Assembly: GCF_000310225.1 (NCBI RefSeq)
Contig: NZ_AMXF01000019.1
Span: forward strand, 1-36,774
Direction of reading: 5' to 3'
Source: Thauera phenylacetica B4P
GTDB taxonomy: Bacteria > Pseudomonadota > Gammaproteobacteria > Burkholderiales > Rhodocyclaceae
Length of the DNA: 36,774 bases
Positions 25,591 to 33,859 of this stretch are shown one piece after another; position 1 is the first letter of the stretch, and each line of letters begins with the position of its first letter. Under the pieces are notes generated by a model. That model saw only the letters and a list, made by a program, of their open reading frames with translations, was not told the origin of the DNA and did not search any database. The translations under genes and the position numbers were made by a program.

Positions 25591-27156
25591 TTATCTATAC
25601 ACATGATTCAGGATATTATTTACGACATGTGCCTGCTGTGCTAAATCTAGATACGGATGCATCGGCAAACTCATCACCCTTGCCGCCGCTGCATCCCCAT
25701 GCGGCAACTTCGCATCCGCATCGGCCACCGCGGGCTGCTTGTTCAGCGGAATCGGATAATGCACCGCCGTCGGCACGCCGGCCGCCTTCAGCTTCTCCTG
25801 CACCGCATCGCGGTCATCCACGCGCACGGTGTACTGCGCCCAGGCGCTCACGTTGTGCGGCTCGATGTAGGGCGTGGTGTCGATGCCGACTTCCTTGAAC
25901 AGGCGGTCGTAGTTGGCGGCGACCTGCTGGCGCAGCTGAACCTCCTCGGCCAGGATCTCGAGCTTGGGCAGCAGGATGGCGGCCTGCAGGGTGTCGAGGC
26001 GGCTATTCACGCCCACGCGGATGTGGTGGTAGCGGCGGTCTTGCCCGTGGCGGGCGATCTGCCGGATGACCTTGGCCAGTTCGTCGTCGTTGGTGAATAT
26101 GGCGCCGCCGTCGCCGTAGCAGCCGAGCGGCTTGCTGGGGAAGAAGCTGGTGCAGGCGATAGTGCTGAGGTTGCACGACATGCGGCCCTTGTAGCGGGCG
26201 CCGAAGCTCTGCGCGGCGTCTTCGATGACCGGGATGCCGTGCTTGGCGGCGATGGCGTTGATGGTGTCGAAGTCGGCGCACTGGCCGTACAGGCTCACCG
26301 GGATGATGGCGCGGGTCTTGGGCGTGATGGCGGCTTCGAGCAGCGCGGGGTCGAGGTTGTAGGTGCGCGGGTCGATGTCGACATACACCGGCTTGGCGCC
26401 GAGCACGGCGACGGTTTCGGCGGTGGCGATGTAGGTGAAGCCCGGGGTGATGACCTCGTCGCCGTGGGCCACGCCCACCGCCATCTGGGCGATCTGCAGG
26501 GCGTCGGTGCCGTTGGCGCAGGTGATGCAGTGCTTGGCGCCGACGAAGGCGGCGAGCTTTTCTTCGAGCTCGGCCACTTCGGGGCCGAGGATGTACTGGC
26601 CGTGGCGCAGGACGGTTTCGATGCGTTGTTCGAGTTGCGGGCGGATGCGGCGCTGCTGCTCGGCAAGATCGGTGAAGGCCATCGCACCCTTGCTGACCGC
26701 AGACGCCGTGTGCAGCCAGGCCAGTGCAGCGGCGGGGGCGAGCGTTTCGCACACGCCCAAGGCATCGAATGATTTGTCGAGCGTGACGATGGCCATCCGG
26801 GCGCCCTCCAGGCTACGGGCGCTGGCTGCGATCTGGGCGTCTTCGAAATCGCGCGCGGCGCGGTAAGCGTCCGCTTGCTCGAAGCCGAACACGGTGCTCA
26901 CCTGCACGCTGTCCAGCAACTGCGCCATGAGCCGACGCACCGCGGTGCGGGCTCGAGCGGGCTCGGCCCCCAAGGCCTTGAGGCGCTGCAGGGTGACGAA
27001 CTCGAGGGTGGGCAGCGCGCTGGCACACACCCACAGCGTGGTGCCCGTGTCCGCGGCTTGCTTGAAGAGTTGTGCGGTGGGGTTGGTGTCGACGTCGGGG
27101 TCGAGCCACATGTCGACGATGACGCTGACGTCGAGGATGAGATGCCGATCAGCCAC
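25591..27156 (-). CDS. wbpE: PIN-domain / WbpE aminotransferase fusion
   Basis: A single 521-residue frame. Residues 1-158 form a VapC-like PIN domain: LILDVSVIVDMWL (Asp9, Asp15), a conserved Glu in LPTLEFVTLQ, ARDFEDAQIAA (Asp103, Asp106) and IVTLDKSFD. Residues 159-521 are a complete DegT/DnrJ/EryC1 PLP aminotransferase (MAFTDLAEQQRRIRPQLEQR, GPEVAELEEKLAAFVGA, and PSKPLGCYGDGGA with the PLP lysine). WbpE aminates the 3-keto product of WbpB to UDP-GlcNAc3NA. The GTG at 27156 is chosen because it overlaps the upstream small gene by 8 bp (GTGGCTGA), after GGAGGACAAG. An internal ATG at 26682, with AAGGG upstream, would give a normal-length WbpE of 363 residues, so separate expression is possible. 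Confidence 0.85.
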   Translation of the reverse strand: MADRHLILDVSVIVDMWLDPDVDTNPTAQLFKQAADTGTTLWVCASALPTLEFVTLQRLKALGAEPARARTAVRRLMAQLLDSVQVSTVFGFEQADAYRAARDFEDAQIAASARSLEGARMAIVTLDKSFDALGVCETLAPAAALAWLHTASAVSKGAMAFTDLAEQQRRIRPQLEQRIETVLRHGQYILGPEVAELEEKLAAFVGAKHCITCANGTDALQIAQMAVGVAHGDEVITPGFTYIATAETVAVLGAKPVYVDIDPRTYNLDPALLEAAITPKTRAIIPVSLYGQCADFDTINAIAAKHGIPVIEDAAQSFGARYKGRMSCNLSTIACTSFFPSKPLGCYGDGGAIFTNDDELAKVIRQIARHGQDRRYHHIRVGVNSRLDTLQAAILLPKLEILAEEVQLRQQVAANYDRLFKEVGIDTTPYIEPHNVSAWAQYTVRVDDRDAVQEKLKAAGVPTAVHYPIPLNKQPAVADADAKLPHGDAAAARVMSLPMHPYLDLAQQAHVVNNILNHVYR

Positions 27157-27457
27157 GGTGCTTGTCCTCCCACGCCTGGGCACGAAGATCACGCAGCGCG
27201 TCCTTGTCGAGCGGCCGATTGGCGGCGGATTGCAGTTGGGCGCGCACCAAGGACTGGATGTCCTTGAGCTCATCGATGAAGCCGGGCGCGGCGCTGGGTG
27301 CGCTCACACCGGCCGACGCCTGCACTTCGGGCTGATCGAGGACGCTGTCGATCTCGTCGTCGGGGACGTCGATGCGGACGCGGATCGGGTGGTTCTTCAG
27401 GCGGATCGGGGTGGTGAAGTGGATCTGCCCTTCGCGGTAAATGGCTTCGAGTTGCAC
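27149..27457 (-). CDS. Antitoxin-like small protein upstream of the PIN domain
   Basis: A 102-residue protein from a GTG at 27457, preceded by AGGAG at 7-nt spacing. The N-terminus (QLEAIYREGQIHFTTPIRLK then NHPIRVRIDVPDDEI) resembles the short beta-strand DNA-binding start of AF2212/VapB-type antitoxins (EAIYEDG...R-V-R-V). The rest is acidic and helical, a likely toxin-binding tail. It ends in an 8-bp overlap with the PIN-domain gene, the arrangement of a vapBC operon. It begins 2 nt after the wbpD stop, so the pair has been placed inside the wbp operon. Family assignment is tentative. Confidence 0.65.
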   Translation of the reverse strand: MQLEAIYREGQIHFTTPIRLKNHPIRVRIDVPDDEIDSVLDQPEVQASAGVSAPSAAPGFIDELKDIQSLVRAQLQSAANRPLDKDALRDLRAQAWEDKHRG

Positions 27458-27459
27458 AG

Positions 27460-28053
27460 TCAGGCTCCTGAGCGTGTGACGGTGTCGCCGTCGAGGGTGT
27501 AGAGGGCGCCGGTGTGCGGGCAGGTGTATTCGCCCTGGCCTTTCACCGGCAGCGGGATCTGTTCGCCGTATTCGCTCATCCAGCCGACCTGGCGGGCGGG
27601 CACGCCGACCATGAGGGCGTAGGGCTTGACGTCCTTGTTGATGACGGCGCCGGCGCCGACGAAGGCGAACTCGCCGATGGTGGTGCCGCAGACGATGGTG
27701 CAGTTGGCGCCCAGGGTGGCGCCGCGCTTGACCAGGGTGTCGCGGTATTCGCTCTTGCGCTCGATGAGCGAGCGCGGGTTGTAGACGTTGGTGAAGACCA
27801 TGCTGGGGCCGCAGAACACGCCTTCCTCGAGGGTGACGTTGTCGTACACCGAGACGTTGTTCTGCACCTTGCACTGGTCGCCGATGACGACCTTGTTGCC
27901 GACGAAGACGTTCTGGCCGAGCGAGACGCCCTTGCCGATGCGGGCGCCGGCGCAGACGTGGGCGAAGTGCCATACGCGCGAGCCTTCGCCGATCTGGGCG
28001 CCCTCGTCGACGATGGCGCTGGGGTGGACGGTGTAGCCGGGATGGTTGGTCAT
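27460..28053 (-). CDS. wbpD: WbpD: UDP-2-acetamido-3-amino-2,3-dideoxy-glucuronate N-acetyltransferase
   Basis: This 197-residue protein is built of left-handed beta-helix hexapeptide repeats: [51 protein letters not shown], and later [20 protein letters not shown]. It would transfer acetyl from acetyl-CoA to the 3-amino group made by WbpE, giving UDP-GlcNAc3NAcA. The ATG at 28053 overlaps the TGA of the FAD oxidoreductase gene as ATGA. The C-terminal extension with [15 protein letters not shown] is common in this family. Full length. Confidence 0.92.
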   Translation of the reverse strand: MTNHPGYTVHPSAIVDEGAQIGEGSRVWHFAHVCAGARIGKGVSLGQNVFVGNKVVIGDQCKVQNNVSVYDNVTLEEGVFCGPSMVFTNVYNPRSLIERKSEYRDTLVKRGATLGANCTIVCGTTIGEFAFVGAGAVINKDVKPYALMVGVPARQVGWMSEYGEQIPLPVKGQGEYTCPHTGALYTLDGDTVTRSGA

Positions 28054-29093
28054 TGCAGGATCCTGTGTGCGGCGTCGTCGCCCTGGAGCTTGGCGGTAGT
28101 CCACTTGCCGCCGTAGATGTGGAGCACCTTGCCGGTTTGCTCGAAGGCCCATTCGCGGGTGGCTTCGGAGGGGTTGTCGGCGCTGCGCAGCAGCGGGCGC
28201 ACGCCCGAGAAGGCCTCGACCACATCGCAGCGCATGGCGACGGCGCCGGTCATGTAGTGGTTGTGGGCGTCGAGCAGGTAGCGGATCTCGTCCTCGCTCG
28301 GGCCGGGGTTGTTGGGGCCGGACTGGCGCACCTCGGTGGTGCCGATGAGCGTGCGGCCCTGGTAGGGCAGGATGAAGAAGATGCGGCTGGAGCCGGGCAC
28401 TTCGAGCAGCATGGCGGCCGGGCAGATGCGGTCGAGCACGATGTGGCTGCCGCGCACCCAGTCGAGCAGGATGCTCGGCTTGCCGGGCATGGTCTCGCGC
28501 AGTTGCATGGCCCAGGGGCCGGTGGCGTTGACGATGCGATCGTAGTCGTCGAGCTCGGCGAGGTCGCGCACCTCGTGCTCGGTGACCAGGTCGCCGCCCA
28601 GGTCGCAGAATTCGTCGACCACCCAGTTGCCCAGGGCGGAGTCGTCCATCTGCGCGTCGAAGAAGGCCCAGGCGCCGACCAGGCCTTCGGGCGACAGGCC
28701 GGGCTGCAGGGCGAGCACTTCGGAGGGCTTGAGCACGCGCGCACGCGGAAAGCCGCTGCCCAGCGCGAGCACGTCGTAGATGCGGATGCCGGCCGAGATG
28801 ACGAACTGCGAGCGGCCCTTGTCACGGTACATGGGCAGCAGCATCTCGAGCCGGTGGCACAGGTGCGGGGCGAGCTCCAGCCAGTCGGTGCGGGCGTGCA
28901 GCGCCTTGCCGACGAGGCGAAACTGGCCGGTTTCCAGGTAGCGCAGGCCGCCGTGCAGGAGCTTGGACGAGGCGCGGCTGGTCTCGCACATGGGCTGCCG
29001 GCGATCGAAGAGGGTGCAACGGACGCCCTGGCGCGCGAGCGCCCAGGCGGTGCACGCCCCCACGATGCCGGCCCCCACGACCGCGACGCGCAT
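28050..29093 (-). CDS. GlpD-like FAD-dependent oxidoreductase
   Basis: A protein of 347 residues of the DAO/GlpD superfamily. It begins with an FAD-binding Rossmann motif ([19 protein letters not shown]). GlpD-like motifs follow: [35 protein letters not shown], and near the end [13 protein letters not shown]. It is about 150 residues shorter than bacterial GlpD because it lacks the C-terminal helical domain. The start is 3 nt after the wbpB stop and its end overlaps the wbpD start, so it is fully integrated in the wbp operon. The known WbpABED pathway does not require this enzyme. Its substrate is unknown; oxidation of glycerol phosphate or a sugar-linked hydroxyl or amine are possibilities only. 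Confidence 0.75.
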   Translation of the reverse strand: MRVAVVGAGIVGACTAWALARQGVRCTLFDRRQPMCETSRASSKLLHGGLRYLETGQFRLVGKALHARTDWLELAPHLCHRLEMLLPMYRDKGRSQFVISAGIRIYDVLALGSGFPRARVLKPSEVLALQPGLSPEGLVGAWAFFDAQMDDSALGNWVVDEFCDLGGDLVTEHEVRDLAELDDYDRIVNATGPWAMQLRETMPGKPSILLDWVRGSHIVLDRICPAAMLLEVPGSSRIFFILPYQGRTLIGTTEVRQSGPNNPGPSEDEIRYLLDAHNHYMTGAVAMRCDVVEAFSGVRPLLRSADNPSEATREWAFEQTGKVLHIYGGKWTTAKLQGDDAAHRILQ

Positions 29094-29096
29094 GGC

Positions 29097-30155
29097 TCAG
29101 TACTCCAGCGGCAGGGCCACGCGCTTGCCGTCGCGCGAGGACAGGTACATGGCGATGAGCAGCTCGAGGCTCTTGAGGCCTTCGCGGCCGTCGGTCTCGG
29201 CTTCGGCCTCGCCGCGCAGAGTCTGGATCACGTTGTCGTAGTAGAGCGGGTGACCGAAGCCGTAGACGCTGGTGGTGGCGTAGCTGGCGTGCTTGATCTC
29301 CTCGTCCTCGGGGCGCTGTTCGGCGAACTCCCAGTGCTGGATCTCGTTCACCGCCACGCCGCCGACGCGCACCGTGCCCTTCTCGCCCAGGATGGTGATG
29401 CTGCCTTCGAGGTTCTTGGGGTAGGTGAGCATGCTGACGTTGAGCGTGCCCATGGCGCCGCTGCGCCAGCGGATGGCGGCCACGCCCGAGTCTTCGACCT
29501 CGATGTCGCGCTCCAGGGTGCCGGTGTAGGCCATGACGGATTCGACCGGGCCGATCAGCCAGTCGAGCAGGTCGATGTAGTGGCTGGCCTGGTTCATGAA
29601 GGCGCCGCCGTCGAATTCCCAGGTGCCGCGCCACTTGGCGCTGTCGTAGTACTCCTGCGGGCGGGTCCAGAAGACGTTGACCGACACCGCGTAGATCTTG
29701 CCGAAGCGCTTTTGCTCGACGGCGCGCTTGAGCAGCTGCAGCGTGGCGTTGCGGCGGTTCTGCTTGACGACGAAAAGGCGCACGCCGGCCTTGTCGCAGG
29801 CCTCGACCATCTTGAGGCCGTCCTGCCAGCGGGTGGCCATGGGCTTCTCGGTCATCACGTGCTTGCCGGCCTGCGCCACTTCGATGGCCTGGGCCGGGTG
29901 CAGGCCGCTGGGAGTGGTGAGGATGACGCAGTCGGCGGTGGTGCTGGCGAGCAGGTCGGCGAGCTTGCCGTGGCCACGGGCGCCGGTCTTGGCGACGGCG
30001 GCCTGCAGCGCGGCGGGATTGGTGTCGCAGACGTCGACCAGTTCGCAGCGGTCGGCGTGTTTCTCCATCGCGGCGAAGTGGTTCTGCGCGATGCGGCCGC
30101 AGCCGATGAGGGCGAAGCGGATCTTGCGGTCGGTGATGGGGGGGGAGTGATGCAT
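29097..30155 (-). CDS. wbpB: WbpB: UDP-GlcNAcA 3-dehydrogenase (Gfo/Idh/MocA)
   Basis: This 352-residue enzyme has the N-terminal Rossmann motif FALIGCGRIAQNHFAAM, the family EKPMA motif (HVMTEKPMATRWQDG), and the substrate-domain stretch GTWEFDGGAFMNQASHYIDL followed by LDWLIGPV. It oxidises the C3 hydroxyl of UDP-GlcNAcA with NAD. In the WbpA/WbpB/WbpE route its cofactor is recycled with 2-oxoglutarate. CGGAGATAGCC precedes the ATG. It begins after a 364-bp gap that contains REP elements, so it may start a separate transcript. Confidence 0.92.
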   Translation of the reverse strand: MHHSPPITDRKIRFALIGCGRIAQNHFAAMEKHADRCELVDVCDTNPAALQAAVAKTGARGHGKLADLLASTTADCVILTTPSGLHPAQAIEVAQAGKHVMTEKPMATRWQDGLKMVEACDKAGVRLFVVKQNRRNATLQLLKRAVEQKRFGKIYAVSVNVFWTRPQEYYDSAKWRGTWEFDGGAFMNQASHYIDLLDWLIGPVESVMAYTGTLERDIEVEDSGVAAIRWRSGAMGTLNVSMLTYPKNLEGSITILGEKGTVRVGGVAVNEIQHWEFAEQRPEDEEIKHASYATTSVYGFGHPLYYDNVIQTLRGEAEAETDGREGLKSLELLIAMYLSSRDGKRVALPLEY

Positions 30156-30519
30156 GGCTATCTCCGAGGAATATGTCGGGCAGAAACGAGGCCGGAATGA
30201 TAGTCCGATTGCATGACCGGCGTGTGAGGGGGCGAGTCGTTCTATCGGAAGGGGGTGGCGAGGGCTATCGGGCGGAAGAGGTGGCGGGCGGCGGTTTCAG
30301 GTTGGGGCGGTCGGGTGTTTGGCGCGGGGCGATGACAAGGGGCGTTGTGGCGGGGTGTGGGGCCGTATTCGCGCCTGCCGGCGCTCCTACAAGGGCATCG
30401 CGGTCCGATCGCGGCGTCTCCATTTCGGTCCATTCGCAGCTGCCGCAGCTCCTACAAGAGGGCCACGACGCGTGGCGGTTTCTGTAGGAGCGCCGGCAGG
30501 CGCGAATTCGGCGCTCGGG
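30156..30519. repeat. Intergenic region with three REP elements
   Basis: An inverted type-A REP lies at 30368-30390, an inverted divergent copy with AGCTGCCGCAGCT core at 30433-30455, and a direct type-A REP at 30484-30506, 13 bp downstream of the wbpA stop. The remainder (30156-30367) is G-rich and contains no gene that I can support. A promoter for wbpB may lie here, but no good boxes were identified. Confidence 0.75.
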
Positions 30520-31797
<1,278 letters not shown>

Positions 31798-31842
31798 GAT
31801 GGTAGGCAGGTAGTGGACGAGGTTTTCGGGTTGTTTGGGTTT

Positions 31843-32040
31843 ATGTAGGAGCGCCGGCAGGCGCGATCTTTTATGTAGGAGCGCCGGCAGGCGCGATTTG
31901 GGCGGTTGAATCACGCATGGCGGTTATTTTCGCGCCGTTTTCGCGCCTGCCGGCGCTCCTACAGGGGGACATCGCGGGGCGTTGGCGGGGGGCGGGCGTT
32001 TGGGCGCCGTTTTCGCGCCTGCCGGCGCTCCTACAGGGGG
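31843..32040. repeat. REP cluster between wecA-like gene and wbpA
   Basis: Two direct type-A REPs (about 31845-31867 and 31877-31899) are followed by two inverted type-A REPs (31940-31962 and 32012-32034). Together they form a large imperfect inverted repeat that could fold as a cruciform or RNA stem between the two genes. Confidence 0.85.
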
Positions 32041-32054
32041 TGTCGCGGGGTGGG

Positions 32055-33602
32055 TCATGTGGGGGCGGCGGTGGCGCGGGTGCCGGGTCTGGGGTGGTTG
32101 ATCTGTTGGTCGACGATGCGGCCGTCGCGGACGTAGGTGAAGGATTCTTCGACGAGCATGCAATCGGCGACGCGGCGCTCGGCGGCGCGGCGGTCGTGCG
32201 CGACGTCGCGGGGGCTGACGCGGCGCTCGTTGTGGGGGTCGCGGTGGACGTAGCTGCGCACGTAGATGTTGTCGAGCGGGCGGGCGGCGCGGCGGATGAG
32301 GCGCATGTAGAGGTCCTGGTGCCGCAGCGGGGCGACCTCGTCGTCGATGGTGATCTGCACCACGGCATAGCGCGCGCCGACGGGGCCGGCGGCGCCCTTG
32401 CGCTGGTAGAGCCGGGTGCGGAAGACGGTGTTTTCGTGGAGTTGGGGGGCGACCAGGGCGTTGATCTGCTCGACGTGCTCGAGCGTGCAGTTGCCCATGA
32501 AGACGCCGAGGTTGCGCGCGGGGGTGAGGCCGCAGGCGCGATGGAAGCCGCGCAGCATGGGCACGAAGCGCCAGGGGCGCGCGGTGAGGCGGAAATAGGC
32601 CAGGAAGACGACCAGCCAGCCGATGGCGAGCACGCCCTCGGGCACGCCCAGCCAGGCGCCGGCGATGCCGGTGGCGCCGAGAGCGAAGTGCAGCGTGCCC
32701 ATGATGCCGACGGTGTTTTCGACGCGGAAGCCGGCGCGCTGCAGCAGGTGGTGCAGGTGGTTGCGGTCGGGGCTGAAGGGCGACTTGCCCCGCCAGATGC
32801 GGCGGAACATGACGCTGAGGGTGTCGACCAGCGGCAGCGCGAAGATCCACAACGCCACGATGGGCGGCACGAGGGCATTCGGCCCCTGGGTGATGGTGAT
32901 GAGCAGCCAGCACAGCAGCAGGCCGAGCATCATGCTGCCGTTGTCGCCCATGAAGACGCGGGCGCGGTGCTGGTCGCCGAAGCGCAGGTTGAACCACAGG
33001 AAGCCGAGCACGCCGCCAAGCAGGGCGAGGGCGAGCAGGAAGGTGGCGCCGTCGCCGCCCAGACCGGCGACCAGCGCGATGAGGGCCAGGGTGCCGGCGG
33101 CGATGGTGCCCGAGAGGCCGTCGATGCCGTCGACCATGTTGAGCGCGTTGATGCAGCCGACGGTGCCGAAGACGGTGAAGGGCACGGCCGCGGCGAAGCC
33201 CATGGTGAGCGCGCCGACGAAGAAGGCGTCGCCGACGTCGGCGAGCACCACCCCACCGCCAAAGACCATGAGCAGCGCGAGCCCGGCCTGGATGACGAGG
33301 CGGATGCGGGCGGAGAGCTTCCAGCGGTCGTCGGCGAGGCCGACGCCGAACATGACCACGCCGCACACCAGCAGGGAGAGCCAGGCGACGAGTTTTTCCG
33401 GGTAGGCGAGGATGAGCAGCGCCACCGCGACCAGCAGCGCCGCGAGCACGCCGAAGCCGCCGACGAAGGGGGTGACGTGCTCGTGCTGCTTGTGCTCGCC
33501 GGGGAGGTCGACGAGGCCGACGCGCGGCGCGATGACGATCATCGCGCGGATGACGAGGACGGAGAGACCGGCACCAACCAGCAATGCGATCAAGCCTTGC
33601 AT
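32055..33602 (-). CDS. WecA-type undecaprenyl-phosphate sugar-1-phosphate transferase with C-terminal extension
   Basis: A 515-residue membrane protein of the PNPT family that starts repeat-unit synthesis by moving a HexNAc-1-phosphate to undecaprenyl phosphate. Motifs are LADDRW (Asp91-Asp92), NALNMVDGIDGLSG (152-165), MGDNGSMMLG (218-227) and the cytoplasmic RNHLHHLL (280-287), among about 11 membrane segments. WecA itself is about 360-370 residues. Here, after residue about 365, a soluble extension of some 150 residues follows, rich in Arg, Asp and His, with YAVVQITIDDEVAPLRHQDL and IYVRSYVHRDPHN. The ATG at 33602 is chosen because upstream in-frame sequence is repeat. The function of the extension is unknown. 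Confidence 0.85.
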   Translation of the reverse strand: MQGLIALLVGAGLSVLVIRAMIVIAPRVGLVDLPGEHKQHEHVTPFVGGFGVLAALLVAVALLILAYPEKLVAWLSLLVCGVVMFGVGLADDRWKLSARIRLVIQAGLALLMVFGGGVVLADVGDAFFVGALTMGFAAAVPFTVFGTVGCINALNMVDGIDGLSGTIAAGTLALIALVAGLGGDGATFLLALALLGGVLGFLWFNLRFGDQHRARVFMGDNGSMMLGLLLCWLLITITQGPNALVPPIVALWIFALPLVDTLSVMFRRIWRGKSPFSPDRNHLHHLLQRAGFRVENTVGIMGTLHFALGATGIAGAWLGVPEGVLAIGWLVVFLAYFRLTARPWRFVPMLRGFHRACGLTPARNLGVFMGNCTLEHVEQINALVAPQLHENTVFRTRLYQRKGAAGPVGARYAVVQITIDDEVAPLRHQDLYMRLIRRAARPLDNIYVRSYVHRDPHNERRVSPRDVAHDRRAAERRVADCMLVEESFTYVRDGRIVDQQINHPRPGTRATAAPT

Positions 33603-33679
33603 GGTCGGCGGCCCTCCGGGAAGCGTGCGCGCGTCGTAGGCGGCGTCATGTCGATGTAGTCCAGCAAGAGCAGGTTTAT

Positions 33680-33827
33680 GTAGGAGCGCCGGCAGGCGCG
33701 AATGGCCATGTAGAAGCACCGGCACGCGCGAACGCCTTTGTAGGAGCGCCGGCAGGCGCGAATTGGGCGGGTGAATTACGCATGGCGTTTATTTGGGGGC
33801 CGTTTTCGCGCCTGCCGGCGCTCCTAC
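33680..33827. repeat. REP cluster upstream of the wecA-like gene
   Basis: Direct REPs lie at about 33680 and 33739, with a mutated direct copy (GTAGAAGCACCGGCACGCGC) between them at about 33710 and an inverted copy at 33805-33827. They fill the gap between the wzc stop and the next gene. I see no promoter in the cluster. Confidence 0.82.
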
Positions 33828-33859
33828 AGGGAGACATCGCATAGCGAATTGGGCCGTCT

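Noticed and set aside
28053..30200. 715-residue plus-strand frame
   Set aside because: It lies opposite the GlpD-like and wbpB genes. Its composition is typical of a GC-rich antisense frame.
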